A program made the translations under genes and the position numbers. The notes beneath the pieces were generated by a model, which had not been told where the DNA came from, made no database searches, and was given only the letters and a program-made list of their open reading frames with translations. From NCBI RefSeq assembly GCF_020906515.1, contig NC_085854.1:2480001-2544000 (forward strand): a stretch of 64,000 bases of DNA, written 5' to 3'. Below, piece by piece: positions 1 through 10,385 of the stretch; position 1 is the first letter of the stretch; each line of letters opens with the position of its first letter. This stretch comes from Vanrija pseudolonga (taxonomy: Eukaryota > Basidiomycota > Tremellomycetes > Trichosporonales > Trichosporonaceae).

Positions 1-649
1 TCGTCTGGCCGCCCTCGCTGGGCCGCCGCGCAACGGCGGTGCTGGCGTCAAGGAAGACCCCGACGAGCTCGACGAGCTCGACGAGCTGGAAGACGAGGAG
101 CGTGACTTCAAGCCCGACATCAGCGACGACGACGACGACGTCATTCTCATCGAAGACCCGCACCTCTCTATCGAGGACCGCAAGGCCGAGCTCGAGTCTG
201 AGATGACCGAGGCAGAGAGGGACATGCTTAGAGGCGGGTGGGACGAGTTTGTGGAGACGGCGGCAGCGACGTCAGCGTCGAAACGCAAGAGTCCCCCGGA
301 GGCCGATGCCCGTGCCAACAAGAAGACTGCGGGCAGCTCGTCGACTTTGCCACACTCGCGCAAGTCCAACTCGGCGACGGCGACTAGCTTTGACCACGCG
401 AGCATTGTCCGTCAAGCCCGCCTGCAGGCTGTGGGGCTCGCAGCAACGACGTCATTGCACACATCCCATCGCCTGGGTGGTGCAGGGACTGATGAGGGTC
501 ACGGCAGCAACCCTGGTCGTCCGATCAAGCAAGAGATAACGACCGAGTGGCACTGCGCAATGTGTACTTTTATAAACGGTGTGGGCAGCCGTCGCTGTGG
601 TGAGTTGGGCTGTCGGGCGCCGTGGGGTGGACTGGCTGACGGGGTCTAG
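1..649 (+). CDS. WSS1: 3' end of WSS1-like DNA-dependent metalloprotease (partial)
   Basis: The reading frame is open from base 2 to the stop at 647-649, so only about the last 215 residues are in the window. An Asp/Glu-rich stretch repeats DEL and is followed by DDDDVILIED, which looks like a SUMO-interacting motif (hydrophobic core flanked by acids). The extreme C-terminus has a RanBP2-type zinc finger: W-x-C-x2-C at WHCAMC, then CGELGC. A SIM plus a terminal RanBP2 finger behind a WLM protease domain is the known layout of fungal Wss1, which degrades DNA-protein crosslinks at SUMOylated sites in the nucleus. The catalytic HExxH domain would lie left of base 1 and cannot be seen, so another RanBP2-finger protein is possible. 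No intron is apparent here. Confidence 0.6.
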   Translation, partial: RLAALAGPPRNGGAGVKEDPDELDELDELEDEERDFKPDISDDDDDVILIEDPHLSIEDRKAELESEMTEAERDMLRGGWDEFVETAAATSASKRKSPPEADARANKKTAGSSSTLPHSRKSNSATATSFDHASIVRQARLQAVGLAATTSLHTSHRLGGAGTDEGHGSNPGRPIKQEITTEWHCAMCTFINGVGSRRCGELGCRAPWGGLADGV

Positions 650-1634
650 AAATGTGTGATTCGTTGCCCGCCGATGAGGAGTAGGAGGAGCAATGCTGCT
701 GCCCTTGTAGCGGTGTCAGGCCAGCCTGACCTGTTTAGCCCTGGCAGTGTCATTTCAGGCGTTTAATAGGTATTATTAGTATTGGGCGCATAGTGTAGAT
801 GACTGTAGCATGTGTCGTGTCCACAATTCAAATTCAAGCAATGCATGTGTCTGGGTATGTCGTCTGCGTCGTCGCGTATCGCGCCGAGCTATGCATGGGG
901 TTTGCATTGCATTAACTGGAGGCGATGCAAGGTGTCAACGAGTTGTAATAGAGTTGCCCTCTCTCTGCCTTTACGTGATATAGTCACCGGGCGCAAGCAA
1001 AGGGGCGCAATGCCACAGTGGGAAACGCCGACAGCGCCAGGCTGGCACGCAGTGGTGCTGACTGTGCACGCTGACACGACGTCCAAGACGAGGACAATGC
1101 GTCGTCAGCGACGATAAGTGCGTCAAGTGGTAGTGGTGGTGACGAGCATGCAGTGTGTGCTGACTGGCGCGTGAGCAGTGCGACGCGATGCATGCAGTGT
1201 GGTGGGGGGGAGAGTGTAGAGTGTGCAGTGTATGGTGTGCAGTGTACGTACGGCGTGTCGGGCAAAAGGGACCAGCCAGGGCAGGACAGCAGCAGCCAGC
1301 AGCATTCCTGGCAGTGTCGTTGCTGTCGTCGTCGCACGCGCGTGCAGTGTGTCGTTTCTGATTCCGGGACAGACAGACACAATACCCCAACCACCACCAC
1401 CGCAACACATCCACGCCGCGGTGTGTCAACTACATCAACGACGATACGACGACGACAGCGGCAGCAGCAGCAGCGAACAGAACCCAACGATAAGGATACG
1501 AACGACGAAGACGACGACGGCTGTATCGACGACGACACGTAACCCCCCCCCCCCCCCACGGCCTGGCGGACACGACCACGCCCTCCCCCCCCCGCCCGAT
1601 CCCAATCCCACGCGCACAGCGCGCACTAAACACC
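650..1634. other. Intergenic, WSS1-like 3' side and PKC1 promoter
   Basis: No supportable gene. The stretch carries GTGCAGTGT-type repeats around 1140-1260, CGA/ACG microsatellite-like sequence around 1430-1540, and a run of 15 C at 1543-1557. ATGCAT elements lie at 841, 891 and 1188. The ORFs crossing it on both strands are Cys-, Arg- or His-rich low-complexity translations. Confidence 0.6.
1543..1557. repeat. Homopolymer C tract (15 bp)
   Basis: An uninterrupted run of 15 C about 80 bp upstream of the PKC1 start, followed by further C-rich sequence near 1580-1590. Its length may vary between isolates or contain sequencing error. Confidence 0.9.
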
Positions 1635-4600
1635 ATGGTGAGTCGATGTCGTGGAGGGGGCCGTGCGGCGACGATGACCAGGCCGGCACTGCTGCTGCTG
1701 CTGGCCATTGTCATTGTCGTTGTCGGCGGCGGCGGCGTCGAGCCGCACCACGGTATCGCATGATGCATGCTGCGGGCGGTGACTAGGCGCCGCGCCGCGC
1801 CGCGCCTGCCCCCAGCCCGCGCTCACTCGCTCACTCGCCGCAGCCACCACCCAACCTCCCGCCGTCCAATCCGGACATTGCGACGCTCCTCCAGACGATC
1901 CAGTCGGAGCGCCGCAACCTCGAGGGCGCGCGCGCCGTCATGCGCGCCGTGCAGGCGTCGAGCCGCAACGAGGCCGTCATCCAGCAGGCGCAGAACGAGG
2001 TGCGCTCGGCGCAGGTGACGATTGATTTCCTCGAGGCCGAGCTCGCGCGGTTGCAGCTTGCTGCGTCGTCGGCGGCGGCAGGGCCAACGCCGCCGCCAGC
2101 TGCGGCGGGGCCATCGCAGCACCAGCAGCAACAGCAGCAGCAGTACGGATACAATGGCCAGCTGCCGGCGCAGTACCACTCGCCGCGGGTCGACGGCCCC
2201 ACGGCGCCGCTCAACATCAACCGCGCGGACCGGGAGCGGCCGCTGCCCCCCCCGCCCGCGGACGACGCGCAGGCCCCCGTCAGGGCCGACAAGAAGACGT
2301 CGCAGCTCGACCTGCTCCGCTACGATGCCCCGCTGAGCGGCGCAAAGATCACGCGCATGCTCAACCAGCTCAACTTCAAGCTCCAGGTCGAGGAGCAGTA
2401 CAAGACGGGCATTGAAAAGATGGCCAATGCGTACCGTGCCGAAGGGGACCGGCGCCTGCGCAACGAAACAGACGCCAAGCGTATCGAGTCGGACGGCAAG
2501 ATTCAGCTGCTTCGCGTCGCCAAGAAGCGCTACGAGAAGCTCGCCAAGTTTGGCTCTGCTGTCGAGGAGGACGAGGGTGGGTTTGCTTTGCTGTGCTATT
2601 GCTGGTCGATGAAGGCGGTGAATGGTAACTGACACAACGCCAGACCTCATTCCTGATTCCAAGCGCAAGGAGGCCCTCCGCAAGCCCATCTCGGGTGAAC
2701 TGGTGATCAGCCTGAGAGGCGCCCGCGAGCTCAACCACCGCCCCCTGCCACGCCGGTCGTCCAAGGCATACAGCGAGACGTATGTGGTCATCAAGGTCGA
2801 GGGTACCGAGCGCGCAGTGTCCAACCTGTCGCGCAACGACCGGTGGCTCGAGGACTTTAGAATTCCAGTCGAGAAGGCCAACGAGGTCGAGATCACCATC
2901 TACGACACGGTCGCGCCTGGTGACACGGCGCCGATCGGCATGCTCTGGCTCCGCGTGTCGGACCTGCTCGAGGCGCTCCGTCGTCAAAAGGTCGCGGCCG
3001 CAGAGGGCGCCGGCGAGGGCTGGGTCACTGCCGACAAGGCCGCCTCGATGGGTACTAGACAGGGCAGCGCCCCGGACTCGGCGACCCTCCACCAGACGGG
3101 CATGCACAGGCCGCAGGGCGGCCAGGCTGGCGAGCAGAAGAGCGAGGGGATTGATGGCTGGTGGTCGGTCGAGCCGGCGGGTGCCATCTCGCTCCGCCTC
3201 GACTTTGGTAGGTGTCACAACAACAGCCTTCCGTGGCCCAATGCTGACGACTTTAGTCAAGGACAGCGCCGCTGGCGGCCGCCGCCCGTACGAAGCCCTC
3301 GGCCGTCAGGGTGCCGTGCGCAAGCGCAAGGGCGACGTGCACGAGATGAACGGCCACAAGTTTGTCCAGCGCCAGTTTTACCAGCCCATCAAGTGTGCCC
3401 TCTGCGAGGAGTTCCTCCTCACCGGCGAAGGATACCAGTGCGAAGACTGTCGCTATGCCTGCCACAAAAAGTGTTACCCCAAGGTGGTCACAAAGTGTGT
3501 CTCAAAGTCGGACATGGACGGCGAGGGCGACGAGGAGAAGATCAACCACCGTATCCCTCACCGCTTCCAGGCCTACACCAACATGTCGGCAAACTGGTGC
3601 TGCCACTGTGGTTACATGCTGCCGTTTGGACGCAAAAACTCGGTCAAGTGCACAGAGTGCGACATTACCTGCCACCAGACATGTTCGCGTCTGGTTCCAG
3701 ACTTTTGTGGCATGACCATGGAGATGGCAAACACGCTCCTCAAGAACCTGCGCGACATCAAGACGACGCAGGGAACAAAGCCTCCCAAGACCACCTACAA
3801 CACGCACACACATCAGCCTTCCATCACGTACACGCCGCCCAAGCAGGAGGTGACGCCGCCGGCTCGGCCGCCACCACCGCCCGATGCCTTTGGCGACCCC
3901 CGACCTGCACCCCAGGGACCCCCTCAGCTGCCAACTTCGCAGTCGTACAACAACTATGCTTCGATCCAGCCGCCATCGTCCCCGTCCAGACCGCCGCGCC
4001 CATCATCCGACACGCAGCAGCAGCAGCAGCAAGTCCAGCACCGCCTCAGCTTTGATGGCCGGGACCAGCAGCGCCCTAACCTCGAGATCAACACGAATGT
4101 GGGGCCCAGCAGCCGACCCCAGCAGCCCCCGCGGGTCACAACATCGCCGCAGCCTCCCCCCCAGCAGCCTCAGCAGCCGCCTCAACAGCCGCAGCTGCAG
4201 CAGCAGTACCAGCCCCCTACCCAGCAGCAGCGCCCTCAACCCGCTGCCGGTGGCTACAAGCCCCCGACGTCGATGCCCGGCCTCACGCAGACCCCCACGA
4301 CCCAGACGGCAACGGCGCCTGGCCGCCCGGCTCCTCCCGCCGCCCAGGTCCAGCCTCCGCCCCAGCAAGAGTTGGTACCCGCCAAGCAGGCCCAGCAGCA
4401 GGTCGTCGCCGCCCGCAAGCGCAAGGTCGGCCTCGACGACTTCAACTTCCTCGCCGTGCTCGGCAAGGGCAACTTTGGAAAAGTCATGCTTGCCGAGGAG
4501 CGCGCCAGCAACAGCCTGTACGCCATCAAGGTGCTCAAGAAGGAGTTTATCATTGAGAATGACGAAGTCGAGTCGACCCAGTCGGAGAAGCGCGTCTTCC

Positions 4601-5497
4601 TCGCCGCTGCCCAGGAGCGCCACCCCTTCCTGCTCGGCCTGCACTCGTGTTTCCAGACCGAGACCCGTGTCTACTTCGTCATGGAGTACGTCTCGGGTGG
4701 TGACTTGATGCTTCACATTCAGCGTCGCCAGTTCACTCTCCGCCAGGCCAAGTTCTACGCCTGCGAGGTGCTCCTTGCCCTTCAGTACTTCCACTCTCGC
4801 GGCATCATCTACCGTGACTTGAAGCTCGACAACATTCTCCTTACCCTCGACGGCCACGTCAAGGTTGCCGACTATGGTCTCTGCAAGGAGGAGATGTGGT
4901 TTGGCTCGACGACAAGCACGTTCTGTGGTACCCCCGAGTTCATGGCGCCCGAGATTCTGCTTGAGCAGCGCTACGGCAGAGCTGTCGACTGGTGGGCGTT
5001 TGGTGTGCTCACATACGAGATGCTGCTCGGCCAGTCGCCCTTCCGCGGTGACGACGAGGACGAAATCTTTGACGCTATTCTGGAAGACGAGCCGCTGTAC
5101 CCCATCACGATGCCGCGCGACGCCGTGTCGCTCCTTCAAAAGCTCCTCACGCGCGACCCCACGCGCCGTCTGGGCGCGGGCGAGGCCGACGCCGAGGATA
5201 TTAAGCGCCACCAGTTCTTCTCCGACGTCAACTTTGACGACGTCTACCACAAGCGTATCCCGCCGCCATACTTCCCTACGATCGGCAACGCGACCGACAC
5301 GTCCAACTTCGACCAGGAGTTTACGCGCGAGCAGCCGACCCTCACGCCGGTGCACACGCAGCTCACGCAGCAGGACCAGCAGGAGTTTGCGGGCTTCTCA
5401 TGGGTGAGTGGGGCGCTACCGCCGAAGGCGGCGGCGACAAGCGCTTGGTCCAGCCACTAACATCCCGCAGATCGCACCATGGGCCGCGGCAGCTTAA
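1635..5497 (+). CDS. PKC1: Protein kinase C (Pkc1, cell-wall integrity pathway)
   Basis: Five coding exons with introns 1638-1843, 2577-2643, 3208-3256 and 5404-5470; 1157 aa. The first coding exon is just ATG (context CACC-ATG), followed at once by GTGAGT. Only this start gives a complete first HR1 domain. Order: two Rho-binding HR1 repeats (about residues 5-75 and 145-245), a C2-like segment (about 250-430), two C1 zinc domains (about 465-515 and 530-582, all Cys/His present), a Pro/Gln-rich linker, then an AGC kinase (about 827-1085) with [30 protein letters not shown] and activation-loop [11 protein letters not shown] in place of DFG is usual in fungal Pkc1. The C-terminal hydrophobic motif is FAGFSW, and the last exon adds only IAPWAAAA. 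In fungi Pkc1 is activated by Rho1 at the plasma membrane and drives the Bck1-Mkk-Mpk1 cascade. Family is certain; the exact N-terminus is inferred. Confidence 0.93.
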
Positions 5498-5972
5498 ACA
5501 ACCCACGTCTAGACCTCATTTCTGCAATATTTTTTGATTCACCTGTTACCCTAGGCACGACTACAACCCCTTGCATCGTTGCATCGCTGCTCTGTTGCGC
5601 CGGCGAACACGGCGAGGACGGAAAAGCGACGCGGCGGAGGGGGAAGAGGTGGTGGCGGGCGGCGGCGGCGGCAGCAGTGACTGCACTTGCACAAGCTACG
5701 GATGATGGAGTAATGCCCGCGGGATGTGCGGGGTGCGGTCGTGTGAGAGTGGTCGTGGGGTCGTAGAGAGAGAGAGAGAGAGAGAGACTACATGCACAAA
5801 TTGATAGAGCGGAGGTGGGGGTGTGGTGTGTGGTGTGTGGCATCGTCGGGTCGCCGCATCGAGCGAATCTAAACGGGAGGACCGGATACGCAAAACAACC
5901 TCCACCAAAGATTTCTGAACTTGTTGGTCCACTTGGTTGTTGCAATCTCACAACTACACCCACACCGAAACA
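5498..5972. other. Intergenic, PKC1 3' side and NOP9 promoter
   Basis: No gene seen. Contains a CGG/GCG-rich patch near 5655-5680, an AG dinucleotide repeat and a GGTGTGG repeat near 5815-5840. The NOP9 leader ends in an A/C-rich stretch before its ATG. Confidence 0.55.
5765..5787. repeat. AG dinucleotide microsatellite
   Basis: About 11 consecutive AG units, roughly 185 bp upstream of the NOP9 start codon. Confidence 0.9.
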
Positions 5973-8552
5973 ATGCCGAAGGAACAGATCCGCAAGCGCG
6001 GCAAGAGGAAGACAAAGCAGGAGGACGAGTTTGTGCCCAAGGCGGCGGCGCCGGCCGTGCCCGAGCCGGTGGCTGCCAACGACGACGCCGCGGCCTCGGG
6101 CGGCATCCATCCCTCCCGACTGGCGTTCATGAAGACTGGCGTGCGGCCGCCTCCGCCGCCCAAGCCTGAGGGCGGGGAGGGAGACGCACAAGAAGGTGTA
6201 CAAGAGGACGGCGCGGCCGACTGGACCCGCGGCCCGCGCCACGAGTCCGAGTTCCCCTTCGGCCCGCTCGACCCAGACGTCAAGGCGTACTTCCGTAACG
6301 TCGAGGAGCAGGTCAAGGACTGGGAGGGGGCCGGGGTGGGGGAGGAGAATGCGGGGGAGGAGCGCGAGGGTAAGTACCACTTGGCGGCAAGGCTGCGCTA
6401 ACTAACACCCCCAGACCGCCAGCTGTTCCTCACTTCAGTGCTCAACGAACTCCGGGGCCACGAGCTCCAAGTCGCCACTGACCCGGAAACGGCCGTCGTG
6501 CTTGAGCGCCTCCTGCCGTCGCTCAACGACTGGGGACGCCGTGTGGTCGGCGACTCTGTCGGCGAGGGGTGGGAGACGCTCGTGCGCCACCGGTTCGGGA
6601 GCCACGTCGCGCAGACTTGGCTCACGCTTGCGGCGGGCACGCTGGACCGCGAGGTGGGTCGCGCGGGGGACGAGTGCAAGTGTGCGGAGCTGACGTGCCA
6701 GGCCCGAGGCATCTACCCGCCCCAGCATGCCGAGCAGCGCGCAAAAGCCGAGGGCACGGACGAGGGCACGCTGCCTACCATGGCCGAGCTGGTCACGACC
6801 CTCACGGACGCGCTGCTGCCGGTGCTGCCAGTGATCCTCATATCGCAGTTCGCGTCGCCCGTCGTCCGCCTGCTCCTGCTGGTGCTTACGCCGAACCGCG
6901 CCCTGCCGTCGCTCGACGGTGCCGACTCCGGCGCCAACCTCATCCGCTCGAAGCGTTCCGGCAAGTTCAGGAAGGGCCAGGGCGTGCAGGGCAAGTCGAT
7001 CCTCGGCGACGAGCAGCAGCCAAAGGGCAAGGGCAAGGAGCGCGAGGGCCGCGACGTGCCCGCGGCTGTGGCCGCGCTGCGGGGCAAGATCCGCGCAGAG
7101 GTCATGGCGCGTGTGAGCGGTGTCGAGTGGCAGAGCATGGGCGTCGACAAGGTCGGCAGCGCCGCTGTGCAGCTGCTGCTCGAGGTCGAGGTGGCGGACA
7201 GCGACGCGGAGAAGGAGGGCAGCTTGTTGGATATCATCACCGAGGGGCTGGTGGCGCATCTGCGTGAGTGGAATACGGGCGGCAGTTGCTCACGCCCAGA
7301 CGCCGACCCCGACGCCGACCTGCCAGAGGCCAAGCCGTTCCTCTCGGCCCTGCAGGTCTCGTCGACCGGCACGCGCCTCTTCGAGGCCCTCCTCCGCCTG
7401 TCCCCGGAGCCCGTGTTCCAGGCGCTGTGGTTCACCTACTTTGACGGCAAGATCGGCAAGCTCGCGCAGCACCCGTACGCCAACTTTGCTGTCGGTGTTG
7501 GTGTCTCGCGCTTGAACGCGGGGGCCGCTAAGGCCGCCGTTGGGGAGGTGCAGGCTGTGTCTGGTGGTCGCGGGTTGATCAAGACTGCGCGTACTTCGGT
7601 GCTGCTAGCGCTCGTGGAGCGCGCTACGGCCCTCGGCGACGCCGACGTCGCGACCGCCGTGGTCGGGCTCATCAAGTCCGCGCTTGATCTCGGTGACCAC
7701 GCCGACGCGCTCGTCCCCGCGCTCATGGCCCTCAAGACATACCCCATCTACGAGGCGATCCGTACCGGCGCCGAAGTGCCCGACGACGAGGAGGTGCCCG
7801 CCGACGCGGTCGACAAGGACGCCGAGGCGCAGGCGACGGCCACGGCCCGCCGCTCGGCGTGGGAGAACCGCCGTAATACCCGTCCCCGCGGCCAGCTCGA
7901 GCCCAACATGCAGGGCTGTTTACTCCTCCAGGCGCTCGTCGCCCTGCCCACCGGCAACATCCCCGTGCTCGACAGCCTGTTCGCACAGCCGACCGACACG
8001 CTGCTTGCGTACGCCAAGAGCCCGATCGCGTCCCACCTCCTCGACAAGGTGCTCACGTCGCCTGCCGTGCCGGCAAAGTACCGCCGCAAGCTGTACCTCG
8101 GCTTTGTGGGGCGGTATGCCGAGCTCGCCGACGACCGGCTCGGCTCGCGCGTGGCCGACACGGTGTGGGACACGGCAGACGGATACATGCGCGAGAAGAT
8201 TGCGCGGAGCTTAATCCCCGACGCGACGACGCTGGCGAACAGCCAGTTTGGTCGCTTCCTCTCGCGCCGGCTCGACCTGCACCTCCTCCAGCGGAGGCCG
8301 GACGAGTGGCGCGCGGCCCAGATTGGCGTCAAGCACCACTTTGCCCACCAGAAGGAGGCGGAGGCCAAGCCCGTGCCGGCGCCGGCGCCAGTGGCAGCCG
8401 AGGTCAAGGCTGAGCCTTCTGCCGAGGACGAGGCCGCCGCGCGGAAAGCGGAAAAGCGCAAGTGGCGCAAGGAGCGCGAGGAGAAGGACGAGATCGACGA
8501 GCTGTTCGCTTCTTCCGAGAAGAGCAAGAAGAAGAAGAGCAAGCGGGTATAG
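5973..8552 (+). CDS. NOP9: Nucleolar pumilio-like protein Nop9
   Basis: Two exons with a 45-nt intron at 6370-6414 (donor GTAAGT, branch CTAAC, acceptor CCAG); 844 aa. It begins MPKEQIRKRGKRK, the basic start usual for Nop9. The body holds degenerate pumilio repeats (for example HRFGSHVAQT, SSTGTRLFEAL, SQFGRFLSRRLD), and the tail is Lys/Glu-rich ending in KKKKSKRV, a likely nuclear/nucleolar signal. Nop9 binds 20S pre-rRNA in the nucleolus and supports 40S assembly. A 36-nt stretch at 7264-7299 (GTGAGT...CCCAG, multiple of three) could be an additional in-frame intron; removing it would delete 12 residues between pumilio repeats. Its 3' end faces TIM22 (161 bp between stops). Confidence 0.9.
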
Positions 8553-8713
8553 GCGGGCGGCGGGCATAGACGGGTCATTATTTCTAGAGCAGTATGCGAT
8601 GCATGTGTACAACACTGAGGCTATGCGATGCGGCGCCGCCCCAGCGGCGGCGTCCAGGGGTCTAAGCACACGTCACGTTCAAATCTAATCTCTCGTCGGG
8701 GTCCGGGGTACGC
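8553..8713. other. Convergent 3' region NOP9/TIM22
   Basis: 161 bp between two stop codons. It must hold both terminators. An ATGCAT element lies at 8599, 47 bp after the NOP9 stop. Confidence 0.5.
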
Positions 8714-9510
8714 CTAGGGCTCCTCAGAGGGCGCCTTGCGGAGGTACAGGTCGATCGCGCCGGAAAACGCTGCGAAGGCCGCCCCGCCGCCCAGCATGGC
8801 CATCGGGCCGGCGTTGCGCGCGAGGATGGCGCCGGACACGAAGCCTGCCGAGAGGCCGTTGTAGATGTCGTTCTTTGCGCGGTACTGGGGGTGGGGTCAG
8901 CTCGCGTTCATGTCGATCTCGTCGAGGCAGCAGTGCTCGCCAGCCTAGCCGCGGGCACCAGCTCGTACTCACCCCCTCGATACAGCACTCGATGCCAGAG
9001 TACAGCGCGCCGACCTTGGCGAACCCCTTTCCCTGGCTGTACATGTTCTTGCCCATCTCCTTGAACATGTAGACTGTCTGCGCGCGCGTGCCCGTCACGT
9101 GCTGCGACGCGCGGGACAGCGGGTCCTCGTACGCAAAGGTCGCGGACATGAGGGAGACGAAACCACCGAATGCGAAGCCTAAGGGGCGTCAGCGAGGTCG
9201 GAGACGACGGCGAGGCGATATTACGCCGCACCGTATAGCCCGCTGGCTGGCAGCCCGCCAGTGGCCCGCAGCCCACAGCCCGCCTTTGGCGGCCTGCGGC
9301 CTGCGGCCTGCTGCCTGCTGCCTGCTGCCTGCTTCACTCACCTGCACCACCCGCCATGACCACCTTCAACGGACAGCTCTCCATGGCCGTGTTCATCCAC
9401 TTGCCCCACTTGACCTGGTCGCGAAAGTTCTGCTTCTCCTCCTCGGTCGTGCCGGGCGGGTACGGCTCGGTGCCGGGGAGGTAGACTGGTGCCATGAGGG
9501 GGTGCTGCAT
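8714..9510 (-). CDS. TIM22: Mitochondrial inner membrane translocase subunit Tim22
   Basis: Three exons (9342-9510, 8973-9178, 8714-8884) with introns of 163 and 88 nt; 181 aa, close to the family size. The first exon gives a soluble N-terminus with [10 protein letters not shown] and [11 protein letters not shown]. The splice joins it to [11 protein letters not shown], and exon 2 joins exon 3 as [18 protein letters not shown], matching the conserved Tim17/22/23 core. Four hydrophobic segments (about 50-70, 110-130, 135-150, 155-172) and the Gly-rich helices are visible. Tim22 forms the carrier translocase that inserts metabolite carriers into the inner membrane. A second in-frame ATG at 9495 would remove only five residues. 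A GTCACGTGAC palindrome lies 142 bp upstream. Confidence 0.9.
9284..9333. repeat. Heptanucleotide tandem repeat in TIM22 intron 1
   Basis: Runs of GGCCTGC then TGCCTGC, about six 7-bp units, near the 5' splice site of the 163-nt intron. More imperfect GCCCGC/AGCCC units precede it from about 9238. This explains why the intron is longer than most in the window. Confidence 0.8.
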
Positions 9511-10385
9511 TGTGGCGGGTGTCGTGAGTCGTGAGTGTTGTCGCCTGCCGGCTGGTGTTGTTGTGGCAACAAGAAGTGTCGTCGATGTCACAAAAGTCGA
9601 CGACCAGCGAAAAGTGAAATCGGCGGTTGTCGGCCAGCCAGTCGGAGGCGAGTCACGTGACACACTGCACGGACGCCGCGTGGCGCCGAGCCGCGGTGAC
9701 GGCAGCGCGCTGCGGGGCGACGGCGCGGGGTAATCGGAGCATGCAGCGGCAAGAGCTGCACAGCGGCGGCGTCGCGGCGCGGCACGCAACTCGCTCGCCA
9801 TTGGGGGGTGGGCGTACAATATAGCCGGAAGATATCGAGCCATGCAGCAGCTTTGCTCTAAGCCACGCCGTTCCCACGGCGCCGAGCCGATGCATGGGTC
9901 GAGGTGGTGTCGCCGTGTCCGTCGCCGTCGAGGGCAGCTAGCGGCGCCGATGCATGCATGTTGCTAGAGGGCCGTTGCCGAGGCTGCTTGTCGTTGCCTG
10001 CTTTGCCGCCAGTCCATGTCCTTTGTCCCGGCGGCACCCCCACTCTGCATCCTGCCGTCCCTTTTTCCCTTCGTCGGATCCATTAACCGGCAGCAACTCG
10101 AGCCGCCGCCCTTGACATCCTCGTCTCTTCCGCATCTCTCTCTCTCTTGCTCTTCGTCTCACTCGGGCCGTCAGCGCGCACGCTCCTCTTCTGCGCAACA
10201 CGGACTTTGCGACGACATTCAACTCGCCGCCGACGCCGCCGTCATCGTCGTCTTCAACTTTCCCCCACCACCATCCATCCGTCCCCACAACATCAAACTT
10301 GCAGCAATAACCAACTCTTCCACACTCGTTTAACCACCTCTCTCCTCTCCCTCTGGGCCGTACACCCCATCCACCCATCTCGACA
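9511..10385. other. Divergent promoter region TIM22/GPAT
   Basis: 875 bp between two divergent starts with no supportable gene. It holds a GTCACGTGAC palindrome (9652-9661), ATGCAT elements at 9890 and 9950-9959, and long CT-rich tracts (10110-10170 and 10330-10375) ahead of the acyltransferase start. Confidence 0.55.
9652..9661. promoter_or_regulatory. GTCACGTGAC palindrome (E-box/Cbf1-like)
   Basis: Perfect 10-bp palindrome around CACGTG, 142 bp upstream of the TIM22 start. The same 10-mer occurs upstream of the PPR gene and COG5. The fungal CACGTG binder is Cbf1-type bHLH; binding here is inferred. Confidence 0.5.

Noticed and set aside
984-1559. Overlapping Cys/Arg/His-rich ORFs on both strands
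   Set aside because: Low-complexity repeats and a poly-C run generate them; no conserved segment.
4003-5355. 450-residue open frame on the minus strand
   Set aside because: Antisense shadow of the PKC1 kinase region; composition reflects the codon bias of the sense gene.
9334-9843. Longer TIM22 reading frame extending 5' to 9843
   Set aside because: The extra residues are Ala/Arg low complexity from promoter DNA; Tim22 homology starts at 9510.
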